The notes under the pieces were generated by a model. That model was not told the origin of the DNA and did not search any database. It was given only the letters and a program-made list of their open reading frames with translations. Made by a program: the position numbers and the translations under genes. This document shows positions 37,656 through 47,157 of a stretch of 47,918 bases of DNA, in pieces. Position 1 is the stretch's first letter. Each line of letters opens with the position of its first letter. The DNA is from Anaeroplasmataceae bacterium (GTDB lineage Bacteria > Bacillota_I > Bacilli_A > Acholeplasmatales > Anaeroplasmataceae), in contig JAIDZC010000028.1 in the NCBI GenBank assembly GCA_029057785.1, positions 1-47,918 on the forward strand. Reading direction: 5' to 3'.

Positions 37656-38078
37656 ATGCTTAAAAAATTAAATATTATACATATTATTCTTTTGATTATA
37701 GATATTGCTGTTATACCCATCATTGGGTTTATTCAAGGCTTTGATTCGCCTGATACTTTTATAACGGTTTTAGCAACAATCCTTTTAGGGCATCCTCTTA
37801 TCTATCTTATTATGATGCTAATAAAAACCTCTATGATTTTAGATTATGAGGCACCAAGATTTATGCCATTATGTATGATTTTAACAATTCTTTTAGGATG
37901 TTTAATTTGGTATTGTTTCTTTCATATCAACTTTGTATTTGTAAATACAATTGCCTTATGGTATGGACTTGTATTACTGGCTTTTGCAGTTCCTTATATC
38001 ATATATAAAGTTGTGACCTGGGTAACAAATAGAAAACCTAAGGATGGACAAGGTCCTAAAATAATCAGAAATAAATAG
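37656..38078 (+). CDS. Four-helix membrane protein, unknown
   Basis: The 140-residue protein has four hydrophobic helices (about 8-27, 35-57, 69-89, 98-119) and a basic, glycine- and proline-containing tail ([10 protein letters not shown]). TAAGGAGGAA lies before the ATG. It sits 11 bases after the truncated YcxB-like gene and 10 before leuS, so it is co-transcribed with both. It is not similar to the three paralogues before it, and I do not recognise a family. Confidence 0.7.
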   Translation: MLKKLNIIHIILLIIDIAVIPIIGFIQGFDSPDTFITVLATILLGHPLIYLIMMLIKTSMILDYEAPRFMPLCMILTILLGCLIWYCFFHINFVFVNTIALWYGLVLLAFAVPYIIYKVVTWVTNRKPKDGQGPKIIRNK

Positions 38079-38088
38079 GAGCGTTATT

Positions 38089-40497
38089 ATGAAAAATTAT
38101 GATCATATTGAAATAGAAAAAAAGTGGCAAAACTACTGGGATGAACACCAGACCTTTATTACAGATACAAAGGATTTTTCAAAACCAAAATTTTATGCTT
38201 TAGATATGTTTCCTTATCCATCTGGACAAGGACTTCATGTAGGTCATCCAGAGGGATATACAGCAACAGATATTGTATGTCGTAAGAAAAGAATGGAAGG
38301 GTATAATGTCTTACATCCAATGGGATGGGACGCTTTTGGTCTTCCTGCAGAGCAGTTTGCGATTACAACAGGACACCATCCTGAAGAATTTACAAAGGCA
38401 AATATTGCAAATTTCACAAGACAATTAAAAATGCTAGGATTTTCCTATGACTGGACAAAGGAAATTTCTACCTGTGATCCAAAGTATTATAAATGGACCC
38501 AATGGATATTTAAGCAGTTGTATAAAGATGGACTTGCCAAACAAGTGGAAATGCCTGTAAACTGGTGTGAGGAATTAGGGACGGTTTTGGCAAATGATGA
38601 AGTTATTGATGGGAAAAGTGAACGTGGGGGATATCCTGTAGTTCGTAAGAATATGAAGCAATGGGTTCTTGATATTCCTAAGTATGCGGATAAATTATTG
38701 GAGGGACTAGACAATCTAAACTGGCCTTCTTCAACAAAAGAAATGCAAAAGAACTGGATTGGAAAATCTGTTGGTGCACATGTTCAGTTTAAGATTCAAA
38801 ATACTGATTTAGAATTCACAGTATTCACAACGCGTTGCGACACGCTATTTGGTGCTACATATTGTGTACTTTCTCCTGAACATGTTTTAGTCAATCAAAT
38901 TACAACATCTGAACAAAAAAGTGCTGTAGAGGCTTATCAAAAGGCATGTAGTACGAAAAGTGAACTTGAGCGTACAGAGCTAAATAAAGAAAAAACAGGT
39001 GTATTTACTGGAGCTTATGCAATAAACCCTGTCAACCAAAAAGCAGTTCCTATTTGGATTTCAGATTATGTTCTTGCAAGTTATGGAACTGGTGCCATTA
39101 TGGCAGTACCTGCTCATGATGAAAGAGATTATGCTTTTGCAAAGAAATTTGGTCTAGATATTATTCCAGTTCTTGAAGGTGGAAATGTAGAAGTAGAAGC
39201 CTATACAGAGGATGGTCTTCATATCAATTCTGATTTCTTAAATGGTTTAAATAAAGAAGATGCTATTGCTAAAATGATTGGTTGGTTAGAAGAACACAAA
39301 TGTGGATCTAAACAGATTTCTTATCGTTTAAGGGAATGGATTTTTGCGCGTCAAAGATATTGGGGAGAACCTATTCCAGTTGTATTTTATGAAGATGGAT
39401 CTAGTGAGGCATTAGAGGATAAGGATTTACCACTTGTCCTTCCCGTATTAGATGATTACAAGCCAAAGAAGAGTGGTTCAGCACCACTTGAAAATGCAAG
39501 TGATTGGGTTCATACAACCTATAAGGGAAAGCCTTGTGTTCGTGAAACAAACACTATGCCAGGTTCTGCAGCTTCAAGTTGGTATTTTATGCGTTATATT
39601 GATCCAAAGAATGAAAAAACTTTTGCAGATTATGAATTGTTAAAGCACTGGTTACCTGTAGATTTATATTTGGGTGGATCTGAACATGCTGTAGGGCATT
39701 TGTTATATTCTAGATTCTGGACAAATTATTTATATGATAAAGGACTTGTACCTGTAAAGGAGCCTTTCCAAAGATTATTCCATCAGGGAATGATTTTAGG
39801 AGAAAACAATGAGAAGATGAGTAAATCTCGCGGCAATGTTGTTAACCCGGATGATGTGGCTAAGGAATATGGTGCAGACACTTTACGTCTTTATGAAATG
39901 TTTATGGGACCACTTGAGGCATCCTTACCTTGGAGTAGTAAAGGACTTGAAGGGGCTCGTAAGTTCTTAGAACGTGTATGGAGATTCTATCATCAAGAGG
40001 AATATACCTCAAAATTTAGTGATACAAATACACATGAGTTAGATAAGATATATCATCAAACTGTAAAAAAGGTAACTTCAGATTTTGATAGCTTGAATTT
40101 CAATACAGCAATTGCTCAAATGATGACCTTCTTAAATGAAGCGTATAAGGCAAATTCTATATATCGTCCTTATATGGAAGGATTTGTAAAGCTTCTTTAC
40201 CCAATAGTTCCACATATTGGAGAAGAGCTTTGGAGTGATTTGGGACATCAAGGTACGATTACCTTTGAAACATGGCCTACATATGATGAATCTATGCTAG
40301 CCTCTGAAAGCTTATCTTTAGTTGTTCAAGTCAATGGAAAGCTTAGAGATAAACTTGAGGTTTCTGTAGAGGCATCAAAAGAAGAGATTATTTCAAAAGC
40401 TTTAGCCTTAGAGAAAATTATCAGTTTTACAGTAGGACATGAAATTGTAAAAACAATTTATGTTCCTAAGAAACTAGTAAATATTGTTATAAAATAA
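38089..40497 (+). CDS. leuS: Leucyl-tRNA synthetase
   Basis: LeuS charges tRNA-Leu. The 802 residues include the class I HIGH-type motif ([16 protein letters not shown], about residues 43-58). The CP1 editing domain (about 220-420) has the threonine-rich [13 protein letters not shown] motif and [15 protein letters not shown]. The KMSKS motif is at about 576 ([16 protein letters not shown]), followed by the anticodon-binding and C-terminal domains. AGGAGCG precedes the ATG. Many Bacillota leuS genes carry a T-box leader. None is seen here, since the gene lies 10 bases after another gene in an operon. Confidence 0.98.
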   Translation: MKNYDHIEIEKKWQNYWDEHQTFITDTKDFSKPKFYALDMFPYPSGQGLHVGHPEGYTATDIVCRKKRMEGYNVLHPMGWDAFGLPAEQFAITTGHHPEEFTKANIANFTRQLKMLGFSYDWTKEISTCDPKYYKWTQWIFKQLYKDGLAKQVEMPVNWCEELGTVLANDEVIDGKSERGGYPVVRKNMKQWVLDIPKYADKLLEGLDNLNWPSSTKEMQKNWIGKSVGAHVQFKIQNTDLEFTVFTTRCDTLFGATYCVLSPEHVLVNQITTSEQKSAVEAYQKACSTKSELERTELNKEKTGVFTGAYAINPVNQKAVPIWISDYVLASYGTGAIMAVPAHDERDYAFAKKFGLDIIPVLEGGNVEVEAYTEDGLHINSDFLNGLNKEDAIAKMIGWLEEHKCGSKQISYRLREWIFARQRYWGEPIPVVFYEDGSSEALEDKDLPLVLPVLDDYKPKKSGSAPLENASDWVHTTYKGKPCVRETNTMPGSAASSWYFMRYIDPKNEKTFADYELLKHWLPVDLYLGGSEHAVGHLLYSRFWTNYLYDKGLVPVKEPFQRLFHQGMILGENNEKMSKSRGNVVNPDDVAKEYGADTLRLYEMFMGPLEASLPWSSKGLEGARKFLERVWRFYHQEEYTSKFSDTNTHELDKIYHQTVKKVTSDFDSLNFNTAIAQMMTFLNEAYKANSIYRPYMEGFVKLLYPIVPHIGEELWSDLGHQGTITFETWPTYDESMLASESLSLVVQVNGKLRDKLEVSVEASKEEIISKALALEKIISFTVGHEIVKTIYVPKKLVNIVIK

Positions 40498-40504
40498 TTT
40501 GATT

Positions 40505-40526
40505 AGGAAGCGAAAACTCGCTTCCT
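40505..40526 (+). terminator. Stable hairpin after leuS without a U-run
   Basis: AGGAAGCGA (40505-40513) pairs with TCGCTTCCT (40518-40526) around AAAC. No T-run follows, so it is a poor intrinsic terminator. It could be an intercistronic stem affecting mRNA stability. The next gene starts 28 bases later. Confidence 0.5.
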
Positions 40527-40554
40527 ATGTTTGTGGTAAAGAGGTGAAATTGTA

Positions 40555-41982
40555 GTGAAGAAGATAGGGCTAAGAACAATTAAAACAGCAATTTGTGTAT
40601 TTTGTTGTCTTCTTGTTTTTATTATTTTAAAGTTATTTGAATACATTCCAGGTGTTCCTGATAATTTTGCGTTTTCTTGGTATAATCCTTTTTTCGCAGG
40701 ACTTGCAACAGCGTATTCCGTGCATGCCAGTAAGGAGGCAAGCTTAAATCAAGCAAAAAACAGATGTGTTGCCTCAATCATTGGTGGCGGAATAGGAATT
40801 CTTCTAATTTCTGTTTATGAGCTTTGTGGTGGAAAGTGGCCGAATCTTCAATCTGTCAGCTTAGAAACCTTTAACTTTGTTATTCCTTATCTGCTTATTT
40901 CTATCTTTACAATTGCGGTAGTTGTAACAGGAGTATCCTTAAAACAGCATCAGGCAGTATTCGTAGCTATACTTACCTTCTTATCTGTAACAGTAAATCC
41001 AAATATTAATGTTGGATACTGGCAGTGGCAGTTTGGTACGAACCGTATTTTATCTACCATCGTAGGTGTTTTGATTGCTTTAGGTGTGAATTTATTCCGT
41101 TTACCCCGCAGACATAATAATAAGAATCTGTTGTTTTGTGTGGGAATTGATGGTATGCTTCTTAAGGATAGTGATCGTTTTAGAGGCTTTATGCAATATA
41201 AGATGAACTATTTAAATCGTATTGGTGCTAATGTTACCTTATTTACCACTAGGACACCAACTACCTTTATGCCTCTTTTAGAGGATGTTAAAATTACACA
41301 TCCTGTAGTCTGTATGTCAGGTGCGGCATTGTATGATGCAAAACAGGAACATTACATTGCAACAGAGATGATTGATATAGAAACCTCTAAAGAAGTATAT
41401 GAGGTTTTAAAGAAGAACAAGATTTCTCCTTTTGTAAATCAAATACATGAGGATGTTTTATTTACCTATAATGAGAGCTTAGATAATGAGGGCGAAAGAA
41501 TCTATGCCCATGACAAGAAGAATGCTGCTTATTGCAGCTATGTACCAGGTCCTGCCCCTAAGGATGAAATTATTTACTTTTTAATTGTAGAAAAAGAGGA
41601 TGTGGTAAAAAGACTTATAGAGGATATTCATAAGAATGAAATCTTATCCTCAAAGCTTTCCATTTTAGTTTATGATGTGTTTGAACCTGATCAAGCACCA
41701 GATTTAAAGTATGTTAAGATTTATAGTAAAAAAATAGAAGAGCTTTCTATTTTAAAAAAATATTGTGAATCAGAAGGATTAGATATTGTGGGATTAACCT
41801 CATCTAATCATGCACAGCATTTATTAGTTCACAGCAAATATAGTGTGGCTTTGGATTCCTTGGATGAGGACTATAGAAAATATTGTACAAAAATATTACC
41901 TAAAGAAGACCCAGAAAAGTTATTTAAAGAGGTTCAAAGAATCTATCATTATAATTTAGCTAAATATGGAAAAAAAGATTAA
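40555..41982 (+). CDS. ArAE-family membrane protein fused to an inactive-looking HAD-IIB (Cof-like) domain
   Basis: The 475-residue protein starts at GTG, 8 bases after AGAGGTG. Residues 1 to about 185 hold five or six membrane helices of the aromatic-acid exporter (ArAE/DUF939, FUSC-like) type, with LRTIKTAICV at the start and NPFFAGLATAYSV. From about residue 192 a HAD-IIB-like domain follows: FCVGIDGMLL, LFTTRTPTTF, VVCMSGAALYD, and a C-terminal VALDSLDEDYRKY. In active Cof enzymes motif I is DxDGT and motif IV is GDxxND. Here the nucleophile Asp is Gly (GIDGM) and motif IV has become SSNHAQ, so catalysis is unlikely. The domain may sense a ligand and gate the transporter (inference). Confidence 0.85.
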   Translation: MKKIGLRTIKTAICVFCCLLVFIILKLFEYIPGVPDNFAFSWYNPFFAGLATAYSVHASKEASLNQAKNRCVASIIGGGIGILLISVYELCGGKWPNLQSVSLETFNFVIPYLLISIFTIAVVVTGVSLKQHQAVFVAILTFLSVTVNPNINVGYWQWQFGTNRILSTIVGVLIALGVNLFRLPRRHNNKNLLFCVGIDGMLLKDSDRFRGFMQYKMNYLNRIGANVTLFTTRTPTTFMPLLEDVKITHPVVCMSGAALYDAKQEHYIATEMIDIETSKEVYEVLKKNKISPFVNQIHEDVLFTYNESLDNEGERIYAHDKKNAAYCSYVPGPAPKDEIIYFLIVEKEDVVKRLIEDIHKNEILSSKLSILVYDVFEPDQAPDLKYVKIYSKKIEELSILKKYCESEGLDIVGLTSSNHAQHLLVHSKYSVALDSLDEDYRKYCTKILPKEDPEKLFKEVQRIYHYNLAKYGKKD

Positions 41983-41987
41983 TTTTG

Positions 41988-42010
41988 TGGTATAATACAT
42001 AATGCATTAT
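41988..42010 (+). promoter_or_regulatory. suf operon promoter with overlapping palindrome
   Basis: An extended -10, TGG plus TATAAT (41991-41996), lies 33 bases before sufC. Just after it is a perfect 12-base palindrome, ATAATGCATTAT (41999-42010), at the expected transcription start. That is a good place for a repressor. AT-rich palindromes of this kind are bound by Fur/PerR and some Rrf2 proteins; which one acts here is unknown. No good -35 is seen. Confidence 0.5.
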
Positions 42011-42029
42011 AGAATTGGAGTTGAAAACA

Positions 42030-42854
42030 ATGGCAAATGTTTTAGAAATTAAAGATTTACATGCTGGTATAGATGGTAAAAAGATCCTAAAGGGTGTGAA
42101 TCTAACTATTAAGACAGGTGAGGTTCATGCCATCATGGGTCCTAACGGAACAGGAAAATCTACTTTATCCTCTGTTATTATGGGGCAACCTAAGTTTCAT
42201 GTAACTTCTGGCGATGTTCTTATGGATAAGGAAAGCCTTTTAAATATGGCTGTAGATGAAAGAGCTAGAAAAGGAATCTTTTTAGCTTATCAGTATCCTG
42301 CAGAGGTACCTGGTGTTACCAATAGTGATTTTATCCGTACGGCAATGAAGGCTTGTAGTGGTAAGGATGTTTCTTTATTTTCCTTTATTAAAAACTATGA
42401 GAAGGCATGTGGAGAATTAAAAATGCCAGAGGATTTAGCTCACCGATATTTAAATGAGGGCTTTTCTGGCGGTGAAAAGAAAAGAAATGAAATTCTTCAG
42501 ATGAAAATGTTAAAGCCTAAGTTTGCAATTCTAGATGAAATTGACTCTGGACTAGATGTTGATGCTTTAAGAATTGTTGGCGAAAATGTCAGCAATATGA
42601 TTGATGAAAATTTAGGTTGTCTTTTAATTACCCATTATGAGAGACTATTAGACTACATCCAACCAGATTTTGTACATATAATGATTAATGGTAGAATCGT
42701 TTTAACAGGCGGTAAGGAACTCATCGCCAAGATTGACCAAAATGGCTATGATTGGGTAAAAGAAGAGCTTGGTATTGAAATTGAAAAAGAAGAAGATGAA
42801 GAAAAGACCCATGTTCTTTTAGGCTCTTGTGCTCATAATAGCGGGAATAAGTAA
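42030..42854 (+). CDS. sufC: Fe-S cluster assembly ATPase SufC
   Basis: SufC is the ABC-type ATPase of the SufBCD scaffold. The 274-residue protein has Walker A GPNGTGKST near residue 34, an ABC signature FSGGEKKRNEI near 148, and Walker B FAILDEID. The C-terminus has an extra charged segment (EKEEDEEK) and then HVLLGSCAHNS. I start at ATG 42030, with GGAG before it. A TTG at 42015 is in frame but lies upstream of that site. The stop overlaps the sufD start (TAATG). First gene of sufCDSUB, the usual Bacillota order. Confidence 0.97.
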   Translation: MANVLEIKDLHAGIDGKKILKGVNLTIKTGEVHAIMGPNGTGKSTLSSVIMGQPKFHVTSGDVLMDKESLLNMAVDERARKGIFLAYQYPAEVPGVTNSDFIRTAMKACSGKDVSLFSFIKNYEKACGELKMPEDLAHRYLNEGFSGGEKKRNEILQMKMLKPKFAILDEIDSGLDVDALRIVGENVSNMIDENLGCLLITHYERLLDYIQPDFVHIMINGRIVLTGGKELIAKIDQNGYDWVKEELGIEIEKEEDEEKTHVLLGSCAHNSGNK

Positions 42855-43651
42855 TGCTATATTTAAATGCATTGGTAGGAAAAGAAGGGTATGGTCTTTC
42901 CCTTCAAAACAATATTCTTACCATAAAAAAATCTTTAGAAGATTTCCTTCTTATAGAGGAGAGTCTTACAATTGTTGTAGAGGCAGGAGTTTCTGCAAAA
43001 CTATTAGATATTACAAGCCATCAGAATATTGAAATTCAAGTAAAAAAAGATGCATATCTAGAGTATCAAATCTTGAATTCTAAGAATACAAATAGAAAGA
43101 TTGAATGCTTAGGTGAGGTAGCTATTTCAGAAATTTGCCTAGAGGCAAGTAAAGAAAGCTTAAACATAGAACTATTAAAAGAACGAGCTAATGCTCGCGT
43201 TGAACTACTTTCTTTATCCAGTGGTTTGTCTTTAGAGTTTGATCAAAGAATAGAACATAAGGCTAAAGAAACAAGTTCTAACATTTCTAATTTTGGTGTT
43301 TCCTTGAACAAGGGAGAAATTTTATTTGACACAACTGGTCAAATCATAAAAGGAATGGCAAAATCTAAATGTGTTCAGCTTTCTAAGGGAATTGTTATGG
43401 ATGATGTTTCCAGTGTAACATCAAAGCCAATTCTTTTGATTGATGAGTATGATGTTGTTGCTAACCATGGAGCTTCCATTGGAAAGATGTCTGATGAAAG
43501 CTTATTCTATTTGATGAGTAGAGGGTTAACTAGACAGGAAGCCTTCTTACTAATTTTAGAAGGAATTGTACATCCGTTTATTGAGAAAATAACAGATGAA
43601 AAATTAAAATTAAGTGTTAATGAAAAAATAGAACAACTAATGAAGAGGTGA
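42854..43651 (+). CDS. sufD: Fe-S cluster assembly protein SufD
   Basis: SufD forms the scaffold with SufB and SufC. At 265 residues it is much shorter than usual (about 430), lacking most of the N-terminal helical domain. The beta-helix and conserved C-terminal part are kept: SKPILLIDEYDVVANHGASIG near 195 and [18 protein letters not shown] near 218, motifs shared with SufB. It overlaps sufC by one base and ends in TGA. The shortening is an observation; the context leaves little doubt about identity. Confidence 0.92.
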   Translation: MLYLNALVGKEGYGLSLQNNILTIKKSLEDFLLIEESLTIVVEAGVSAKLLDITSHQNIEIQVKKDAYLEYQILNSKNTNRKIECLGEVAISEICLEASKESLNIELLKERANARVELLSLSSGLSLEFDQRIEHKAKETSSNISNFGVSLNKGEILFDTTGQIIKGMAKSKCVQLSKGIVMDDVSSVTSKPILLIDEYDVVANHGASIGKMSDESLFYLMSRGLTRQEAFLLILEGIVHPFIEKITDEKLKLSVNEKIEQLMKR

Positions 43652-43655
43652 TTTC

Positions 43656-44864
43656 ATGCTAAATGTTGCAAAGCTAAGAAAGGATTTTCCAGTGCTAGAG
43701 GAAAACCCTAAGCTAGCTTATCTCGATAATGCAGCATCTACCTTAAAGCCTAACTGTGTAATAGAGGCAGTAGATAAGTATTATAGCAAACTTGGTGTAA
43801 ATGTTCATAGAGGAGTATATAAGCTGAGCTATCTTGCAACAGATGCGTATGAAGAGGCAAGAAGTAAGGTTGCTGATTTTATTCATGCATCCTTTGATGA
43901 AATTGTCTTCACAAGAGGAGCTTCCTCTGCATTAAATTTAGTTGCTTCAAGCTATGGAATGCCTACTTTAAAACCTGGCGATGAGGTTATTACAACAGAA
44001 TTGGAGCATCATTCTAGCTGTATGCCTTGGATTAATGTTTGTGAAAAGACAGGTGCTACTTTGAAATATGTTCCTTTAAATGAAGAGGGAAGAATTACGG
44101 TAGAGGCATTTAAGTCTGTTTTGACAGATAAGACTAAAGTGGTTGCTATCACTTATGTTTCTAATGTTATGGGGTATATAACTCCGATTGAAGAAATAAT
44201 CTCTTTGGCTCATGAAAAGGGAGCTATTGTAGTACTGGATGCTGCTCAGGCGGTTCCACATATGCCTGTAGATGTAAAGGCATTAGATTGTGATTTCTTG
44301 GCTTTTTCAGGACATAAGCTTTGTGGACCAACTGGTATTGGGGTTCTTTATGGTAAGGCAAAGCTTTTAGCTCAGATGCAGCCTATAGAATTTGGTGGAG
44401 ATATGGCAGATGATGTAAATCCTTATACAATGACCTATAAGGATGCACCATATCGCTTTGAAACAGGAACACCTATTATAGCATCTGCCATAGGTTTAGG
44501 TAAAGCGATAGAATATATATCTAGTATTGGCTTAGAAGAAATTGCGAAGTATGAGTATTATTTAAAACAAAAGGCTTTAGAAGGCTTAAAGAAAATTCCT
44601 AATATTGAAATATATAATGAGACAGCAGAAACAGGAATTATCTCCTTTAATATTAAGGGAGTACATCCTCATGATGCTGCGAGTGTATTTGATAATAATG
44701 ATATATGTATTAGAGCTGGACATCATTGTGCACAGCTCATAATTAAATGGTTAAATACTGTTGGGACAGTAAGAGCATCCTTCTATTTTTACAATACCTT
44801 AGAGGATGTTGAAAAATTTGTACAAAGTGTAAAAGAGGCTCAAGAATTTTTTGGTACTCTTTAG
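43656..44864 (+). CDS. sufS: Cysteine desulfurase SufS
   Basis: SufS is the PLP-dependent class II desulfurase that supplies sulfur to SufU. The 402 residues include LDNAASTLKP near residue 22, TELEHHSSCMPW near 115, the PLP-binding lysine in FSGHKLCGPTG near 220, and the active-site cysteine in IRAGHHCAQ near 358. GAGGTGATTTC precedes the ATG and overlaps the sufD end. It lies 9 bases before sufU. Confidence 0.98.
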   Translation: MLNVAKLRKDFPVLEENPKLAYLDNAASTLKPNCVIEAVDKYYSKLGVNVHRGVYKLSYLATDAYEEARSKVADFIHASFDEIVFTRGASSALNLVASSYGMPTLKPGDEVITTELEHHSSCMPWINVCEKTGATLKYVPLNEEGRITVEAFKSVLTDKTKVVAITYVSNVMGYITPIEEIISLAHEKGAIVVLDAAQAVPHMPVDVKALDCDFLAFSGHKLCGPTGIGVLYGKAKLLAQMQPIEFGGDMADDVNPYTMTYKDAPYRFETGTPIIASAIGLGKAIEYISSIGLEEIAKYEYYLKQKALEGLKKIPNIEIYNETAETGIISFNIKGVHPHDAASVFDNNDICIRAGHHCAQLIIKWLNTVGTVRASFYFYNTLEDVEKFVQSVKEAQEFFGTL

Positions 44865-44873
44865 GAGGAAAAT

Positions 44874-45311
44874 ATGGATTTAAAAACCTTATATCGTGAG
44901 GTCATTATGGACCATTATAAAAATCCTAAAAATAAAGGTTTAAAGAATACAGATCCTTATCATATGGTACATTTAACCAATCCAAGCTGTGGCGATGATA
45001 TGCGTGTTGAAATCATCGTTAGTGATGGACAAGTAGTAGATGTACGTCAGGATGGAAAGGGATGTTCTATCTGCCTTTCATCAGCTTCAGTTATGAGTGA
45101 ACTTTTAATTGGAAAATCCGTTGAAGAAGCGAAAAGCTTAATTGATGGCTTTTATTCTATGGTTAAGGGCGAGGACTTGCCAGATGAGGACAAGCTTGAA
45201 GAGGCAATTGCCTATAAAGGAGTACGTGATTTTCCTGCAAGAATTAAATGTGCAACTCTTGCCTGGAAGTGTGTGGAAAAGGCAATTGAGGAGGTAGAAG
45301 AGCATGAGTAA
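44874..45311 (+). CDS. sufU: Sulfur-transfer/scaffold protein SufU
   Basis: SufU is the zinc-dependent sulfur acceptor for SufS in Bacillota. The 145 residues show [17 protein letters not shown] at the start and the three zinc-ligand cysteines in [18 protein letters not shown] and [11 protein letters not shown]. These match SufU, which differs from IscU in the 18-20 residue insertion before RIKC, present here. TTAGGAGGAA precedes the ATG. It overlaps sufB by 8 bases. Confidence 0.97.
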   Translation: MDLKTLYREVIMDHYKNPKNKGLKNTDPYHMVHLTNPSCGDDMRVEIIVSDGQVVDVRQDGKGCSICLSSASVMSELLIGKSVEEAKSLIDGFYSMVKGEDLPDEDKLEEAIAYKGVRDFPARIKCATLAWKCVEKAIEEVEEHE

Positions 45312-46707
45312 GACCAAGGTTGATGAAATTGTTGGAGACTACAAGTATGGCTTTACTACAGATGCCAAAACAGTTTTAACCTCTGGTAAGGGGTTATCAA
45401 GAGAGGTTGTAGAATTTATTTCTAATGCGAAAAAAGAACCTTCCTGGATGAAGGAGTTTCGTTTAAAATCCTATGATACTTTTATAAATTTAAACAATCC
45501 AAATTGGGGACCTGATTTATCTGGCATTGATTTTAATGACTATACATATTATATAAAATCCTCAGAAAAAACAGAGCATAAGTGGGAAGATGTTCCTGAA
45601 GAGATTAAAGAAACCTTTGATAAGCTGGGTATTCCTGAAGCAGAGGCTAAGTATTTAGCAGGCTCCTCTACACAGTTTGAATCAGAAGTGGTTTACCATA
45701 ATAATCTAAAGGAATTAGATGAGCTTGGGGTTATTTTCTGTGACACAGATACAGCGTTAAGAGAGCATTCTGATTTAATGCAAAAGTATTTTGGTAAGCT
45801 AGTACCATATACAGACAATAAATATGCTGCCTTAAATTCTGCAGTATGGAGTGGTGGCTCCTTTATTTATGTGCCCAAGGGGGTTAAACTAAAAAAACCA
45901 GTTCAATCCTATTTTAGAATTAATTCAGAGCGTATGGGTCAATTTGAAAGAACTCTCATCATAGTAGATGATGATGCAGATATTCATTATGTAGAAGGCT
46001 GTACAGCTCCTCAGTATTCTAAGGATAGCTTGCATGCAGCAGTTGTTGAAATCTTTGTGGGGAAACGTGCACACTGTAGATATTCTACAGTTCAAAACTG
46101 GTCAAATAATATTGTGAACCTAGTTACCAAAAGAGCTATTGTAGATGATGAAGGTCATATGGAGTGGATTGATGGAAATGTTGGGGCGGGTTTAAATATG
46201 AAATATCCTGCCTGTGTATTAAAAGGAAATTATAGTAAAGGAACCACAGTGTCTATTGCCTTTGCTGCTGAAAACCAGATTCAAGATACGGGTGCTAAGA
46301 TGATTCATCTAGGACCAAATTCAAGCTCCACTATTATTTCTAAATCCATTTGTCGTGGCGGTGGAAAGGTGAACTATCGTGGAACTGCCTCCTGTGGACC
46401 TAAGGCATTAGGTGCTAGAAGTCATATTGAATGTGATACGTTAATTTTAGATGAAATATCTACATCAGATACAATTCCTACCAATAGTGGAAAAAATAGC
46501 GATATGTATATTGAGCATGAGGCTACTGTCTCTAAAGTGAATGAAGAACAGTTATTTTATCTGATGAGTAGAGGACTAACAGAAGCTCAAGCAACAGAAA
46601 TGATTGTTATGGGATTCATTGAACCCTTCTCTAAAGAACTTCCAATGGAATATGCAGTTGAATTAAATCGTTTGATTAAGCTTGAAATGACAGATTCCAT
46701 AGGATAA
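45304..46707 (+). CDS. sufB: Fe-S cluster assembly protein SufB
   Basis: SufB is the scaffold subunit on which clusters are built. The 467 residues match the usual length. Conserved segments seen are [20 protein letters not shown] near 178, [21 protein letters not shown] near 225, [23 protein letters not shown] near 325 with the Cys of [13 protein letters not shown] (about 350), and [20 protein letters not shown] near 405. Its start lies inside the sufU end, so the genes are translationally coupled. Confidence 0.98.
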   Translation: MSKTKVDEIVGDYKYGFTTDAKTVLTSGKGLSREVVEFISNAKKEPSWMKEFRLKSYDTFINLNNPNWGPDLSGIDFNDYTYYIKSSEKTEHKWEDVPEEIKETFDKLGIPEAEAKYLAGSSTQFESEVVYHNNLKELDELGVIFCDTDTALREHSDLMQKYFGKLVPYTDNKYAALNSAVWSGGSFIYVPKGVKLKKPVQSYFRINSERMGQFERTLIIVDDDADIHYVEGCTAPQYSKDSLHAAVVEIFVGKRAHCRYSTVQNWSNNIVNLVTKRAIVDDEGHMEWIDGNVGAGLNMKYPACVLKGNYSKGTTVSIAFAAENQIQDTGAKMIHLGPNSSSTIISKSICRGGGKVNYRGTASCGPKALGARSHIECDTLILDEISTSDTIPTNSGKNSDMYIEHEATVSKVNEEQLFYLMSRGLTEAQATEMIVMGFIEPFSKELPMEYAVELNRLIKLEMTDSIG

Positions 46708-46730
46708 AATAATAGTAGAGGTATAAACTT

Positions 46731-47117
46731 ATGAAAGAAAGTAAAATTATTCAAACTATTGTATTAACAGCATTTATAGCCTTCATTATGTTTTTGACAT
46801 TAAGTATTTTACCTATTAATCTTACAGAATCACTTCAAGCTGCAGCTGATTCTATGTCAGATTCAGAATTAGAAGGAGAAGCGGCACTGATTTATTATGG
46901 CGCAGTAGCGCTAACCATAGGACTAGCAGGAATTTTCTCATATGTCCTAGCAATTTTTATCCTTATTGCAAGCTTAATCCTAGTTTTAGTTGCAGTGCAT
47001 AATAGACATTCTAATAATAAGTGGATAAGATATTTTAATTATTTCTTAGCAGTATGTTGTCTTTTTATGTTTGTGACTTCGATTGTTAAAATGATTCTTT
47101 GGAGATGTGGATATTAA
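46731..47117 (+). CDS. Small three-helix membrane protein, unknown
   Basis: The 128-residue protein has three hydrophobic helices (about 8-30, 54-86, 100-120) and an acidic loop between the first two (AADSMSDSELEGEA). TAGAGGTA lies before the ATG. It starts 23 bases after sufB and has no visible promoter of its own, so it is probably co-transcribed with the suf genes, but no Fe-S link is evident from its sequence. I do not recognise a family. A terminator follows. Confidence 0.7.
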   Translation: MKESKIIQTIVLTAFIAFIMFLTLSILPINLTESLQAAADSMSDSELEGEAALIYYGAVALTIGLAGIFSYVLAIFILIASLILVLVAVHNRHSNNKWIRYFNYFLAVCCLFMFVTSIVKMILWRCGY

Positions 47118-47125
47118 TTAGTTAT

Positions 47126-47157
47126 AAAGAGGATTCGTTGGAATCCTTTTTTATTTT
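47126..47157 (+). terminator. Terminator of the suf transcript
   Basis: AGGATTC (47130-47136) pairs with GAATCCT (47141-47147), with weaker A-T pairing outside, and T-rich sequence follows. It overlaps the 3' end of the convergent nuclease gene. Confidence 0.85.

Noticed and set aside
37645-38088. T-box riboswitch for leuS
   Set aside because: leuS begins 10 bases after a coding gene. No specifier-loop or T-box sequence (TGGnACCGCG) was found in the region or before the operon.
42829-43032. Plus-strand 67-codon frame at the sufC-sufD junction
   Set aside because: Out of frame with sufD and explained by it; basic, Arg/Lys/Tyr-rich shadow composition.
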